Shown here: positions 43,780 to 53,715 of the stretch, piece after piece
Position numbering within the stretch: position 1 is the stretch's first letter
Layout of the letters: every line of letters starts with the position of its first letter
Assembly (NCBI GenBank): GCA_963971535.1
Contig: OZ020594.1
Location: 116,161,127-116,225,126, forward strand
DNA: 64,000 nucleotides
Direction: 5' to 3'
Origin: Notolepis coatsorum
Taxonomy: Eukaryota > Chordata > Actinopteri > Aulopiformes > Paralepididae
Position numbers and translations under genes: made by a program
The notes under the pieces: model-generated
The model's input: only the letters and a program-made list of their open reading frames with translations
Databases searched by the model: none
What the model was told of the DNA's origin: nothing

Positions 43780-44480
43780 GACGCCCGGCGCCCCTACCCA
43801 AGATGGCCGCCTCATCGCGAGATATCCCGAGAGTCTCGTCATGCTATGTCGTCAGCACAGTTAGCTTAGCATATTAGCTTCGTTAGCTTTAACCTAGCGC
43901 GCGCAGGTCGCCAGTCCGTCCTTCGCTCCACGCACCCTTATGACGTCACCACCGGCGACCGCTTAGCCGTTAGCGCGGCTAGTTAGCATTAGCTTAGCTC
44001 CACCCACGATACCACAAAAACGTTCCCCAACGACCCATTGTCCCGTTTCGCCGCGCGGGCCGACACCTCGCAATGTTAACACAACATCACTTTCCCCACA
44101 ACAGAACCCTAATCCTCTCAAAACGCCAGCGTAGTGATTTAATCAAAAAAATAAAAACATAACATCATATAGGCCCTCACAAAACACTAGCTTGACCCCG
44201 CCGCCTTCACTTCCGCGGTGCTCAGGACGACTTCCGGGACAATTCTTCATACCATCCCGATCCCCTAAAACATTAAACAACTACTTTATCCGCGTCGAAT
44301 TTGAAAATGTTAAAGTGCCTTACACATCCCCGTGATCCCATGACACTACCCATCGACTTTATACACTCAAAACTACGCCGCTTTGTCACTAGCATTCCCC
44401 GGTCGCCCCCAGGCTAACGCAGCAGCTAACCGCTGCTGTGTTCCAACGGCCCTCGAAAAACCGGCGTTATACCATTACAT
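43780..44480. promoter_or_regulatory. CpG-rich promoter-like stretch
   Basis: CpG-dense compared with neighbours. It contains a YY1-type site CAAGATGGCCGCC (43799-43811), a perfect CRE TGACGTCA (43941-43948), a CATCGCGAGAT palindrome-like motif nearby, and several TTAGC repeats. No downstream gene is identified, so promoter function is an inference from composition and motifs. Confidence 0.4.
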
Positions 44481-45820
44481 TTCCCCACGGCTGTTTGGTG
44501 ACTTAAATTACATAATAATACAACAATAAACTCATACGTTTCATCAATCATTCCTAACCATAGCCATCATACAAACATTCATAATATTGCCACTCCTATC
44601 CACAAATAAAAACACAAACTTCCATTCAGATTTACACACCATTGTTACTAGAATGTCCGCGCGGCAGTTTTCACATTCCGTTTCACTTTATTCAATAACT
44701 TCCGCGCGACTATTAAAAACGAGACCAAGTGCAATCGTACACTTTACTATACTGAATGTTTAAGTCTACAACAGTCTCTCAACCGCATCGCAAAAAACGA
44801 GACTAAGCGCAATAGTTTATTCTAATCGCCTCTATCATTCAAAATACAACAAGTACGTTGAATTAACATGTTATTAAAGTACTAATATGTTCGCCAGCTA
44901 TCACAGCGATCGAGTTCTAACAATATGTCTCAGACAGTCACGCACTAAATAAGATCTGGCGACTTTGGAGCCTCTGAAATCCACATTCTCAACATGTGGA
45001 CAGCCCTTCGTCAACTCAATCTACTTGAAAAATACCTTAAAATCAGGCATAATTCTCCATTTAGTTCGGCCGATATTGAGTACCAGGAACGCAGATTCGT
45101 CGAATTGAAACCTCCTTTGCTACCAATCGTACCAACATTGTAACAACCTGCGTACTCCTAAGCAGTCCCTAATCGCTCATACATTGCTCATAACTCGATT
45201 TTTTCCTGCGACCCACAACAAGTCCCCTGATTTATACCGATCGCCCCTTCATTTTACCACATCTGATTACATAATCCAAACAGCTTTTGAGCTACTGCAT
45301 CCATGTCCCGGTGAAACACACCCCGCCCGGGCGCCACTTTGAGAACCAGCCACCCCGGCGAGACCTGTCCCACCTCCCCGGCGCAAATACATAGCTCCCC
45401 CATTGTTCAGACATGCAAAAAATTACCAATATTATTGCGCCCATCTTCTGAGAAATTTATTAGGTCTCCATAACCCAGAATATGCATCTGTCGAACATGC
45501 CAATACCAGATATACCGCGCCCATGATCAGTAAGCATTTCATCTGCTGCAGTCCGACGCCTCGACCTACACCATAAACCAGTAGTTGTGCCCCCCAACGC
45601 CTACATATTTAATACAATATGAGGTTTCCAACTTCTTCATATATCCCTATATGAGGCTTTAACTTTTCTTCCTCCATGTTCGAACTGAGCGGCCTATTTT
45701 TCGTCATCACTCACCTATCTCACAGGATCGAAGTTGACGCAGCTGCGGTCGTCGTTGTCCGTTGTTGAGGTTGATGAATGAAGAAAAAAATTCTCGTTTC
45801 ACGGCCGCTTCTCGTTCAAG

Positions 45821-45833
45821 GGTCTCGGCACCA
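45821..45833 (-). promoter_or_regulatory. primer-binding site of the LTR element
   Basis: The minus strand reads TGGTGCCGAGACC three bases after the LTR end. It starts with TGG, as expected for a tRNA primer site. Confidence 0.72.
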
Positions 45834-45836
45834 AAA

Positions 45837-47201
45837 TGTAGTATTTTCCCGAGCTAAATTGTTCTGATTTAATCAGAACTTAATATCTAATCTTCTCTGC
45901 GTTGTGATTCCAACCTTTAAAGCCCTGGAAAATACTCTAAACAAAGACTTGAGGTCTTTGTTATGACGATCAGCGGTGCAGCAGGAGGAATGAGGAGAAG
46001 AGGGTATATAACAGCAGCTGTTTAATCAAAGTTAAGAGTTGTACTACAAATTACAATAAAGAACACTATAAAAGATTCAAGGTACCGGAGCCATATGCCG
46101 CTCGCCCTTCTAAGAAATCAGATCAAAGAATGATAGTTGATAAGTTGTTGATGAGCTCTGTTCCCTTGCTAGTGAACAAAGCAAAGTTCTGTTTCTCCCT
46201 CCAAAATGTGATGTTCTTTGTCTGTTGATTCCCCTCTGCTTCCGCCGTCGTCTGCTCCTGTGTGTAGAGATGGGTGTGGTTTCCTCCTCGGTGATTTGGT
46301 TTTCAGAGTCTTTTTCACCGTCACCCCACCCCAGCTTATATCCCAAAACCTAGAGCCTTCTGCGTGATGTCATCAAAAATGACATCATCAAATCCTTTCC
46401 TCCAATGCCAGGCCTGCTAAGTTTGGATTTGAAATAGGGGGTTGGCTTATACAGCCAACTCTATACTTTCCTTTGTTTCCCAGTCAAAGAACAGCCACCA
46501 TCTAACAACCTAATACTTGAATTATTCATTTCATACTATATATATTTGAATTACCCTTAATTACATGAACCCAGAGATATCATACTTAAACACATTCCGT
46601 TATCATTAAGACTAATTTCACCTTAAGTGAAAACGAATCTTATTCTGCAGGGGATTTAAGTTTATACTTTAGCGTTCATTAATAATATGCTTTTATACAG
46701 TTTAGTATGAATTCAGAATTATTACCACAATGTAAACAGGCCTAATTGTAGTTCATATCAAACTAATCTAAGTGTGTTACTAGACATTTGAAGATGTACT
46801 TAGTATTAATCTAGGCAGGAGCAAACCAGGTGGTCACATGTGTTTAACTAGGGCTTATCTGAACTCCTTCCTGTCCCCCACCCTGACGAACCCAGGTGGC
46901 TCCAGCTGCGGTAGACCTGGGGCATAAGGTGTCGGCTTCCTGTCCTAATCAGCCACCGAACCCGTTTAACAACCTCTATCTATTGTTTTGCAGCTGCCAC
47001 TATATGCAAATGACCTCCTGTGGTGCTCCCCCCGGTCTCAGCTACAACACACACACGATCTAATCTTGTCCCCCAGGACACAAGGATTTCATGATAGTGA
47101 CATGCTTCTACTAAACCACATTAGTTTGATTTGAATACCAGTTCAGACCTTTTCTATGAGACAATGATGTTTATGATCTATGTCTATTAAAAACTACCAC
47201 A
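45837..47201 (-). repeat. 5' LTR (minus-strand element)
   Basis: The minus strand reads TGTGGTAGTTTTTAATAGAC at its start and ends AAAATACTACA, so the ends are TG...CA. The length is about 1365 bp. It is followed by a primer-binding site. GATATAAGC near 46335 could be its TATA box. No second copy is in the window. Confidence 0.78.
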
Positions 47202-47545
47202 CTCTCTTCCAGGTACCTGTGAGCAGTCTAGCGGCAGCGATTTGGGGCAGTTGTAGACGGGCTATGGTGGATTTATTAAGCCCCAGGTACAGGGAGTTAC
47301 AGTAGTCTAAGCGTGAATATATGAAGGCGTGAATGACTCTTTCCAGGTCTGAGGGGGAGAGAATGGCCTTGATCCTGGCTATGGACCGGAGCTGGAAAAA
47401 ACACCCCTTCACCACAGAGTTTACCTGCCTATTGAAGGAAAACTTGGGATCAAAGAGCACGCCCAGGTTTTTAACGAAGGGCTTGACTAGGGGAGACAGG
47501 TTACCCAGGCTGCTGGCAATGCAGCTAACATGCAAACGTCTAGTG
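47202..47545 (-). pseudogene. LINE RT C-terminal fragment
   Basis: Minus-strand reading includes KNLGVLFDPKFSFNRQVN, FFQLRSIARIKAILSPSDLE and HAFIYSRLDYCNSLYLGL, ending in RLQLPQIAAARLLTGT. This block is typical of the RT C-terminus of jockey/L1-like fish LINEs. It is a different family from copies A-C. The reading is cut at 47201 by the LTR. Confidence 0.82.
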
Positions 47546-47652
47546 TCTCATTGCTTCATTTTGTGAAAAATATGCACTTTGCTTTTCAAAAGCTCATAAA
47601 CAGTGTTGGTGACTTGAGCATATTATTAACTTAGCTACTGTAGCTGCTCTTG

Positions 47653-47880
47653 TCATTTTAAGCTAAGATAAGATAAGATATTCCTTTATTGATCCCCTTG
47701 GGGAAATGCAGGCATCATAGCAGCATGGGGGAGGGGGGGGGTACAGGTAGTATAAGACATGGTACATGTGACATAATTATAGTACAGTGGAGAAGTAAAA
47801 ATAAAATAGAATAAAAAAGCAGTGTAAACAATTTAACAAATCAATATAATTAACTCTGGACACGTGGAATGCAATGCTGA
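47653..47880 (-). repeat. LINE 3' end with TTATC tail
   Basis: TAAGATAAGATAAGATATTCC followed by TTTATTGATCCCCTTGGGGA is a common fish LINE 3' end. A plus-strand copy of the same end is at about 56187-56222. Confidence 0.75.
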
Positions 47881-48370
47881 AAAATAATAGACAGTTATGA
47901 TATTACATTCTGCTCAGCATAATTTGTATGCAAAATATTGTAGTTCCTTGCTTTAGTCTGTTGACACATTTCTATACTAAATGCTTTTGTAGTCATGTGT
48001 CATACCTAAATGTCATATAAGTGAATTGTATAGAAACAACTCACCAAAAGTGACTATTGCACAACTGATTTGACAAAAGAAATCTCACTTATTTGAAAAT
48101 CCCAATGTTGACAGCTATGACCTTACCTGCTGCACTTAGGGTACCTGTCTAGATAAACACAACTTCCTTTATTCTTACCTGTCATTCTTAGCTTTATATT
48201 ATATATATATATATATATATAAAAAGTATTTCATGTAAAAAAAAAAAAGTTTTACTTTCGTTTTTTTTGGTGCCCCCCTCATACTAGCTCTTGCCCCCCT
48301 CCCCTGTGCCCCCTTGTTTAAAAATGCCTAGAATGGGCACTGACTCTCAGGGTCTCTGTGTTCACATAAT

Positions 48371-48500
48371 CTTCACCTCCCCTCGTCTGCTGTGCACCAC
48401 TGCCCTGGCACTCCATATATTATATATATAATATACATACAGTATATTATACGGAGTGCTAGGCCAGTGGTGCACAGCAGATGAGGGGAGGTGAATGTCA
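48371..48500. repeat. inverted repeat with AT-rich loop
   Basis: About 40-bp arms (TTCACCTCCCCTCGTCTGCT and its complement AGCAGATGAGGGGAGGTGAA) flank an alternating TA centre of ~40 bp. It could form a cruciform. A TA dinucleotide run also lies near 48200. Confidence 0.85.
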
Positions 48501-48696
48501 TGTTAACAGAGTGCAATACTCAGTAAGGCAGGAGTGCAACCACAGCTGAAAATAGGAATAGGCTACATTAGTACACATCCAGTACACATACAACTTTCAC
48601 TGCCTTGTGGGCTAAATAAATGTACCTGTCCACTGGTTTCACCTGTCATCTGCCTCCGCCTCAGTGTCCTGCATTCAGGTCCACTCCCATATAGAA

Positions 48697-49125
48697 CTTA
48701 CGCTAGAACACATTTTAATTTCAGTCCATACAGTACTTAAATCAGAATCAGAAAGGTCTTTATTGCCAAGTAGTTTTCACATACAAGGAATTTGATTTGG
48801 TTGTTTTTGGTGCAACATTGACGGACAAACAATTATGGTAGAATAAAAATAAAAGGGTGGAATAAAATAAAATGGAATGTGGTTGAATGTGGATTTTCCC
48901 AGGGCATTGTACTTAGAATTATTACTCAGAAGCACCGCAATCATCTCTTCTTGTTTAAAAGCATTCTGAGGTTGTTACATTTGAATGATACGGTTTGAAA
49001 CAGGTATAGTTTTAAAGGTCCCATATTGTAGTCCTTTTCAACAAGTTAAATAGGTATTTGAGGTCCACTAAAGAACATGTCTTTAGATTATACATTCTAG
49101 CTGTATATTATATACCACTCTGTTT
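48697..49125 (-). repeat. LINE 3' end, copy 1 of a duplicated segment
   Basis: Contains AATCAGAATCAGAAAGGTCT then TTATTGCCAAG, a common fish CR1/L2-like 3' end on the minus strand. About 430 bp here, including non-LINE flank, recurs in the same orientation at 62606-63040. Confidence 0.85.
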
Positions 49126-49722
49126 TTTTAGGGATCCTAGTTGATGATAAACTCAATTGTAAAAAACACATTGATCATGTTTGTAAAAAAGCAATGAAGT
49201 CAGTAGGTATAATTAGGAAGGTGTGTTCATTGATAAATAAGTTGTTTTTTAATCCTGTATTATAGTCTTATCTTTCCTTACATATCTTATTGTAACATAA
49301 TATGGGCTAGCACTCATTCGTCTCATCTTCAACAAATTATTTTACTTCAAAAAAGATTTGTTAGACTGGCAACCCTCTCAGATCGATTTGAACCATCTGC
49401 TCCTCTTTTCAAGAAACTAAACATTCTGACTGTGTCTGAGGTTAATTCTTTACAGATATGTATATTTGTGTACAAATGCATTCATGATCACAATCTACCA
49501 AATGGTTTTAGTCGTTTTTTTTCTTTTAATTCAGATGTTCATTCATATGCTACACGTCAGTCCAGGGACCTGCATATACCTTATTGTGGTACTTCACTTA
49601 GGCAGTTCTCAGTGAGGTATAGAGGGTCCAATCTTTGGAATGCAGCTGATCCTATGCTGAGGAAATCTCCATCTCTGCTTATTTTTAAAGCAAACTACAA
49701 AAGAATTCTCATCCAAAAGTAG
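49126..49722 (+). pseudogene. LINE RT C-terminal fragment
   Basis: Plus-strand reading starts ILVDDKLNCKKHIDHVCKKA, then contains stops, then a clean stretch from 49432 (YKCIHDHNLPNGFSRFFSFN, YATRQSRDLHIPYCGTSLRQ, YRGSNLWNAADPMLRKSPSL). This is the typical end of a jockey-superfamily RT protein. Internal stops and loss of the catalytic core make it dead. Confidence 0.8.
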
Positions 49723-49982
49723 TAGATAGATAATATGTCATACATGTATAGGTATGCATTTGGTTATGTGGGTGGGTAGGTTTGTAGGCAGGTGGGTGGG
49801 TTGTTAATGTTATATATTATTATGTACACAGTATATGCAGTTATGTACGTATATAGGCCGCTAAGCTAATAACGTTAAAAATCGAATGGCGTTTCGGCCC
49901 TACAGAAGCTAGAGCTAAAAATCTAAATGCATATTGTCAGTATCATAGTCTACCATGTGAATGCATGAAAGGGGGGGGGGGC

Positions 49983-50310
49983 GGCTAGGTGGTGTAGTGG
50001 GCAAGGCGCTCGCCACCAATGCAGGAGACGCTGGGTTTGAGCCCGGCTCTCTGCATTGCTATCAGCTTGGCTGGTCAGTTCGGTCGGGGCGCCTGCTCAG
50101 CGAGGATAGGATCTAAGGGGGGTAGTGTGATCCTTCCACACGTTACACCCTCTCAGTGAGAGTCCGCGCTGCCAGGTGAAAAGAAGCGGTTGATTGGCTA
50201 CACATGTGTCGGAGGAAGCACGTAATAGCCTCCACTCTCCCAGACCGACTGTGGGGGGTAGGTGCGCAGCGACCAGGAAGGGGATTGGGAATTGGCATAA
50301 AAGGGGGGGG
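49983..50310 (+). repeat. tRNA-derived SINE
   Basis: The head has A-box-like TGGTGTAGTGG and B-box-like GGTTTGAGCCC about 45 bp apart, as in a tRNA-derived pol III promoter. The body matches the copy at 61567-61966. G homopolymers flank it. Confidence 0.75.
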
Positions 50311-50920
50311 GGGGTGGGGGTGGGGGACGTTGTTTCTGATTATTGATTACCAATAACGGCATTAGCCTCAGTAGCCCCATTCGCTGATCGGCTGGTTGGA
50401 TATGATAACAAGGCCTGATCAGCATGTAATTTAAGTGAATAAGCTCTTACCTTGGGCCGGTTGGATCCCAAAAAGGATTTCCCAGTTATCGATCGCCATC
50501 TGGTAGAGCGATATGTCCATTGGCTGATGATATATTCCTTTACTGCACACTGAATTCAGCGTCCCAAAACATATTCCATGCTACATGCTACACGCATAGC
50601 TTCAGGCTAACAGAAAACTCCATTCAAGATCAAAAAAAAAAAAAAAACGTTCTGCCACAGGGAACACTGCATTATTGAGACAGCGGCCCTATGAGGATCT
50701 GGCCGGTGATGCACTTTTCCGAATTCCAAGAGTAGGGTAATTCTGCAGTGCCACTCGGTGACATTGAGTAGGATATTAAAATGGAATAAAAGCCAAAAGA
50801 ACCTTGCCACGGACATGTCCGTGGTTGGCCCTCAAGCGTTGGATCCGAAACACGGACATGTCCGTGGTTGGCCGGGAGTGTGTTAAGAGGATATATATAT
50901 ATATATTGTTTTTTTGCATT

Positions 50921-51721
50921 AGGAGGAGGAGGAGGAGGAGAAGACAAAGGAGGAGAAGGAGGAGAAGGAGGAGGAGAAGACGAAGGAGGAGGAGGAGGAG
51001 GAGGAGGAGGAGGAGGAGGAGGAGGAGGAGGAGGAGAAGGAGGAGGAGAAGGAGGAGGAGAAGACGAAGGAGGAGAAGAAGGAGGAGGAGGAGAAGGAGA
51101 AGGAGGAGGAGAAGAAGGAGAAGAAGGAGGAGGAGAAGAAGGAGGAGGAAGAGAAGAAGAAGGAGGAGAAGGAGAAGAAGCAGGAGGAGGAGAAGGAGAA
51201 GACGAAGGAGAAGAAGGAGGAGAAGAAGGAGAAGAAGAAGGAGGAGGAGGAGGAGGAGGAGGAGGAGGAGGAGGAGGAGGAGGAGGAGGAGGAGGAGGAG
51301 GAGGAGGAGAAGGAGAAGACGAAGGAGAAGAAGGAAAAGAAGAAGGAGGAGAAGAAGGAGAAGAAGGAAGAGAAGAAGACGAAGAAGAAGGAGAAGGAGA
51401 AGAAGAAGGAGGAGGAGAAGAAGGAGAAGATGAAGAAGGAGGAGGAGAAGGAGAAGACGAAGGAGAAGAAGAAGAAGGAGGAGAAGAAGAAGGAGAAGAA
51501 GGAGGAGAAGAAGGAGAAAAAGGAGGAGAAGACAAAGGAGAAGAAGGAGGAGAAGAAGGAGAAGAAGAAGGAGGAGGACAAGAAGGACAAGAAGGAGGAG
51601 AAGAAGGAGAAGAAGAAGGAGGAGGAGGAGAAGGAGAAGAAGAAGGAGAAGAAGGAGGAGGAGGAGGAGGAGGAGGAGGAGGAGGAGGAGGAGGAGGAGG
51701 AGGAGGAGGAGGAGGAGGAGG
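50921..51721 (+). repeat. ~800-bp polypurine (GGA/GAA) tract
   Basis: Almost every base is A or G. The rare exceptions are C in GAC/AAGCAGG and one T in GATGAAG near 51430. It is a GGA-based repeat with GAA interruptions. It gives meaningless long frames of Arg, Gly, Glu/Lys and Ser/Pro in different frames. Confidence 0.95.
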
Positions 51722-51837
51722 AATGGTCAAAGCAGGTCAAAGCAGCTTTTGAGCTCCGGTATGAGGAACAGTACGTTCTGAGGAGAGGAGGCTTTGGAAC
51801 TGTGTTTACCGGCTATCGCAAAGAGGACAAGCTACCT
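51722..51837 (+). CDS. Pim-type kinase N-lobe exon (orphan)
   Basis: The last ~38 codons before a GTGAGT donor at 51838 read FELRYEEQYVLRRGGFGTVF followed by TGYRKEDKLP. This resembles the start of Pim-family Ser/Thr kinases, in which a Y..G..L..GGFG.V glycine loop is followed by ADNLPVAIK. The exon ends in phase 0 just where the AIK lysine would come in the next exon. Upstream, the same frame runs into the polypurine tract (Glu/Lys-rich), so the exon start is unclear; no acceptor is visible. I find no downstream exons with HRD or DFG motifs. It may be a real gene end, a pseudogene or a captured exon. Confidence 0.55.
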
Positions 51838-52596
51838 GTGAGTCATATACACCTGGGTTGGGATCAGTTCAATGAAGTGATTTGTATTCAAAGTAAAAAA
51901 TGTAAACACTTTCAGGCACGAGAAGATTGAATTATGTAACGTCACAGTGACCAATCGCAGCCACTCTTATTGTCTGGGACCAAATACGGCCACGCCCCAT
52001 TCCCCGTAAAAAGTGGGAATCTCTAGAATGGGTTTCGGGGGCGACGCTGTATACGGAAGTGACTCTAAAGGTGACGATTAGACAACACTTTCTGTTGTCA
52101 GTAGATGGCAGTATTGGTTTAAAATTAAAAGGTGAAAATGTTGAAAACTACATGAATACATTTCCCAAGATCTTTAGCACAAGTCACAGGTCACTGGGAT
52201 GTGTGTATTCTTCGATGTGATCTGAACAGCGGTAAACTATTACTGCAGCCTCGGTATAGCGACCGCGAATGGTAAACTAATTATCCTAACAAAAGTGCGC
52301 TGGTAGCGTTACATATGTTGTCTAAAGGGGGACATATGGTACAATTTAAGATTTTAATGATAATCGACATATAAAGGACAACATAAAGCATCGTTAATTT
52401 GTAAGAAACCTCAATGAAAACGGTAATATTCGCTATTGTTATGAAAATGTGCTAGAATCCTATAAAAATGTGGACGCATTTGGTCTACGTTCCGTTAGCC
52501 TATTGACAATACATGAATGGATGTCCCATCATTAACATGTACAGTAAATTACAATTTCAGTTTACATTTTGAATTGATTAGATTCAAAGTTAATTG
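51838..52596. other. non-coding stretch
   Basis: No reading frame or repeat recognised apart from the splice donor at its start. Confidence 0.5.
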
Positions 52597-52608
52597 ACAC
52601 ACACACAA

Positions 52609-52700
<92 letters not shown>

Positions 52701-52703
52701 ACA
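52597..52703 (+). repeat. CA dinucleotide microsatellite
   Basis: About 100 bp of nearly pure CA, lying 50 bp left of the transposon arm. Confidence 0.97.
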
Positions 52704-53715
52704 TGCATAGAACATTTGCTTCACATTATGTCTCTAAGTGTTGCAGACAATTCTCCACTTGCACAACGTGAAGTATGCACTTCCGGTAGGACTTCCTGGT
52801 GGAGATGGTTCTTCCGGTCCCATCGAATTACATTGTTTTCAGCAACTTGTCTCCTGTTATTTAAACAACTTTGTCGTCACAGAGAGGTAATGAAACATTT
52901 GTAATATTATATTATGTCAAGTTAGACCGCGCTCTCAAGATACGACACTGGGTGCTGAAATCCCATTAAGTATTATATAAAAGAAGCAGTGAAGCCAGAC
53001 CAGCACTCTCAGGTTCAAAATTTAATGGCAGCCTGAAACAAACATGTTTCGGAAATATGTATTCCTTCTTCAGTGTTATAGCTTAATATTATATTATAGA
53101 ATGTATTTAATAAGCAAACGTTTGTCAGCAGGGTTTTTGGGCTGTATTTCATGTAAAAACGTTTACTGTTAGTTTCCTTGCTCAGCCAGCATTAGCCTTC
53201 ATTAGCTAACAGAAGCTAGTGATTAAACAGGCCGGATTAGCTTTGAGCTAACGATCTTTGCTGACCCATACTTGATGTACTTGATGTATTCATTCCATTC
53301 TAAACATGATGGCATAATGATGATGGCATGATGGCATGATGGCATGTACAATAATGCTTAGTACAGATATGTACAGATATGTACAGATATGTACAGATAT
53401 GTAAGAGGATTATTATGCAGGTATACATAGCTTATTGTGCTGCATGCATGTATTTTCTCCTGTTTACCTGCATATAATGCTATCTGTAATGCTATCTGCA
53501 GGATATCCACCAAGCTCACCAAGTCAAATCTACTTCTATCTATGTGCAAGACATTGTACCTAAAACAATGCAGCATTCTTTATGTGTGATTCTCAAAATA
53601 GACTGATTCTTTATGAAAATCTAATCCTTTCACATTTCCTTTTTGCATACAGGGACCTGCTGTAGCATTCAACATCCCACTGTTGCTATCCCTGCTCCAG
53701 AATCCCTGCTCCAGA

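Larger units (their letters stand above)
41688..45714 (-). other. probable leader intron of the LTR element
   Basis: On the minus strand a strong donor (GATAG then GTGAGT) sits at about 45714, 120 bp after the primer-binding site. A strong acceptor (CTTTTTCTTCTCTCTTCACAG) is at about 41688, 350 bp before the gag ATG. The 4 kb between has no coding signal. It includes CpG-rich DNA at about 42600-43080 and 43780-44480, a two-copy ~130-bp repeat near 42640-42860, and a GA microsatellite. Confidence 0.5.
40051..47201 (-). mobile_element. LTR retroelement, 3' half missing
   Basis: On the minus strand: 5' LTR (45837-47201), primer-binding site, leader with a probable long intron, and a gag-like ORF. 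RT, integrase and the 3' LTR are not present to the left, where DIRS copy 2 begins. The right junction lies inside LINE coding sequence at 47202, whose continuation is also not found at the left. The locus has been rearranged or truncated. The family was not recognised. Confidence 0.72.

Noticed and set aside
49983..50060. Functional tRNA gene
   Set aside because: A- and B-box-like motifs are present, but I cannot fold a cloverleaf, and the body matches a SINE.
50804..51752. Long Arg-, Gly/Glu- or Ser/Pro-rich proteins on both strands
   Set aside because: All come from the purine trinucleotide tract read in different frames. Only the last ~38 codons of one frame resemble a known domain.
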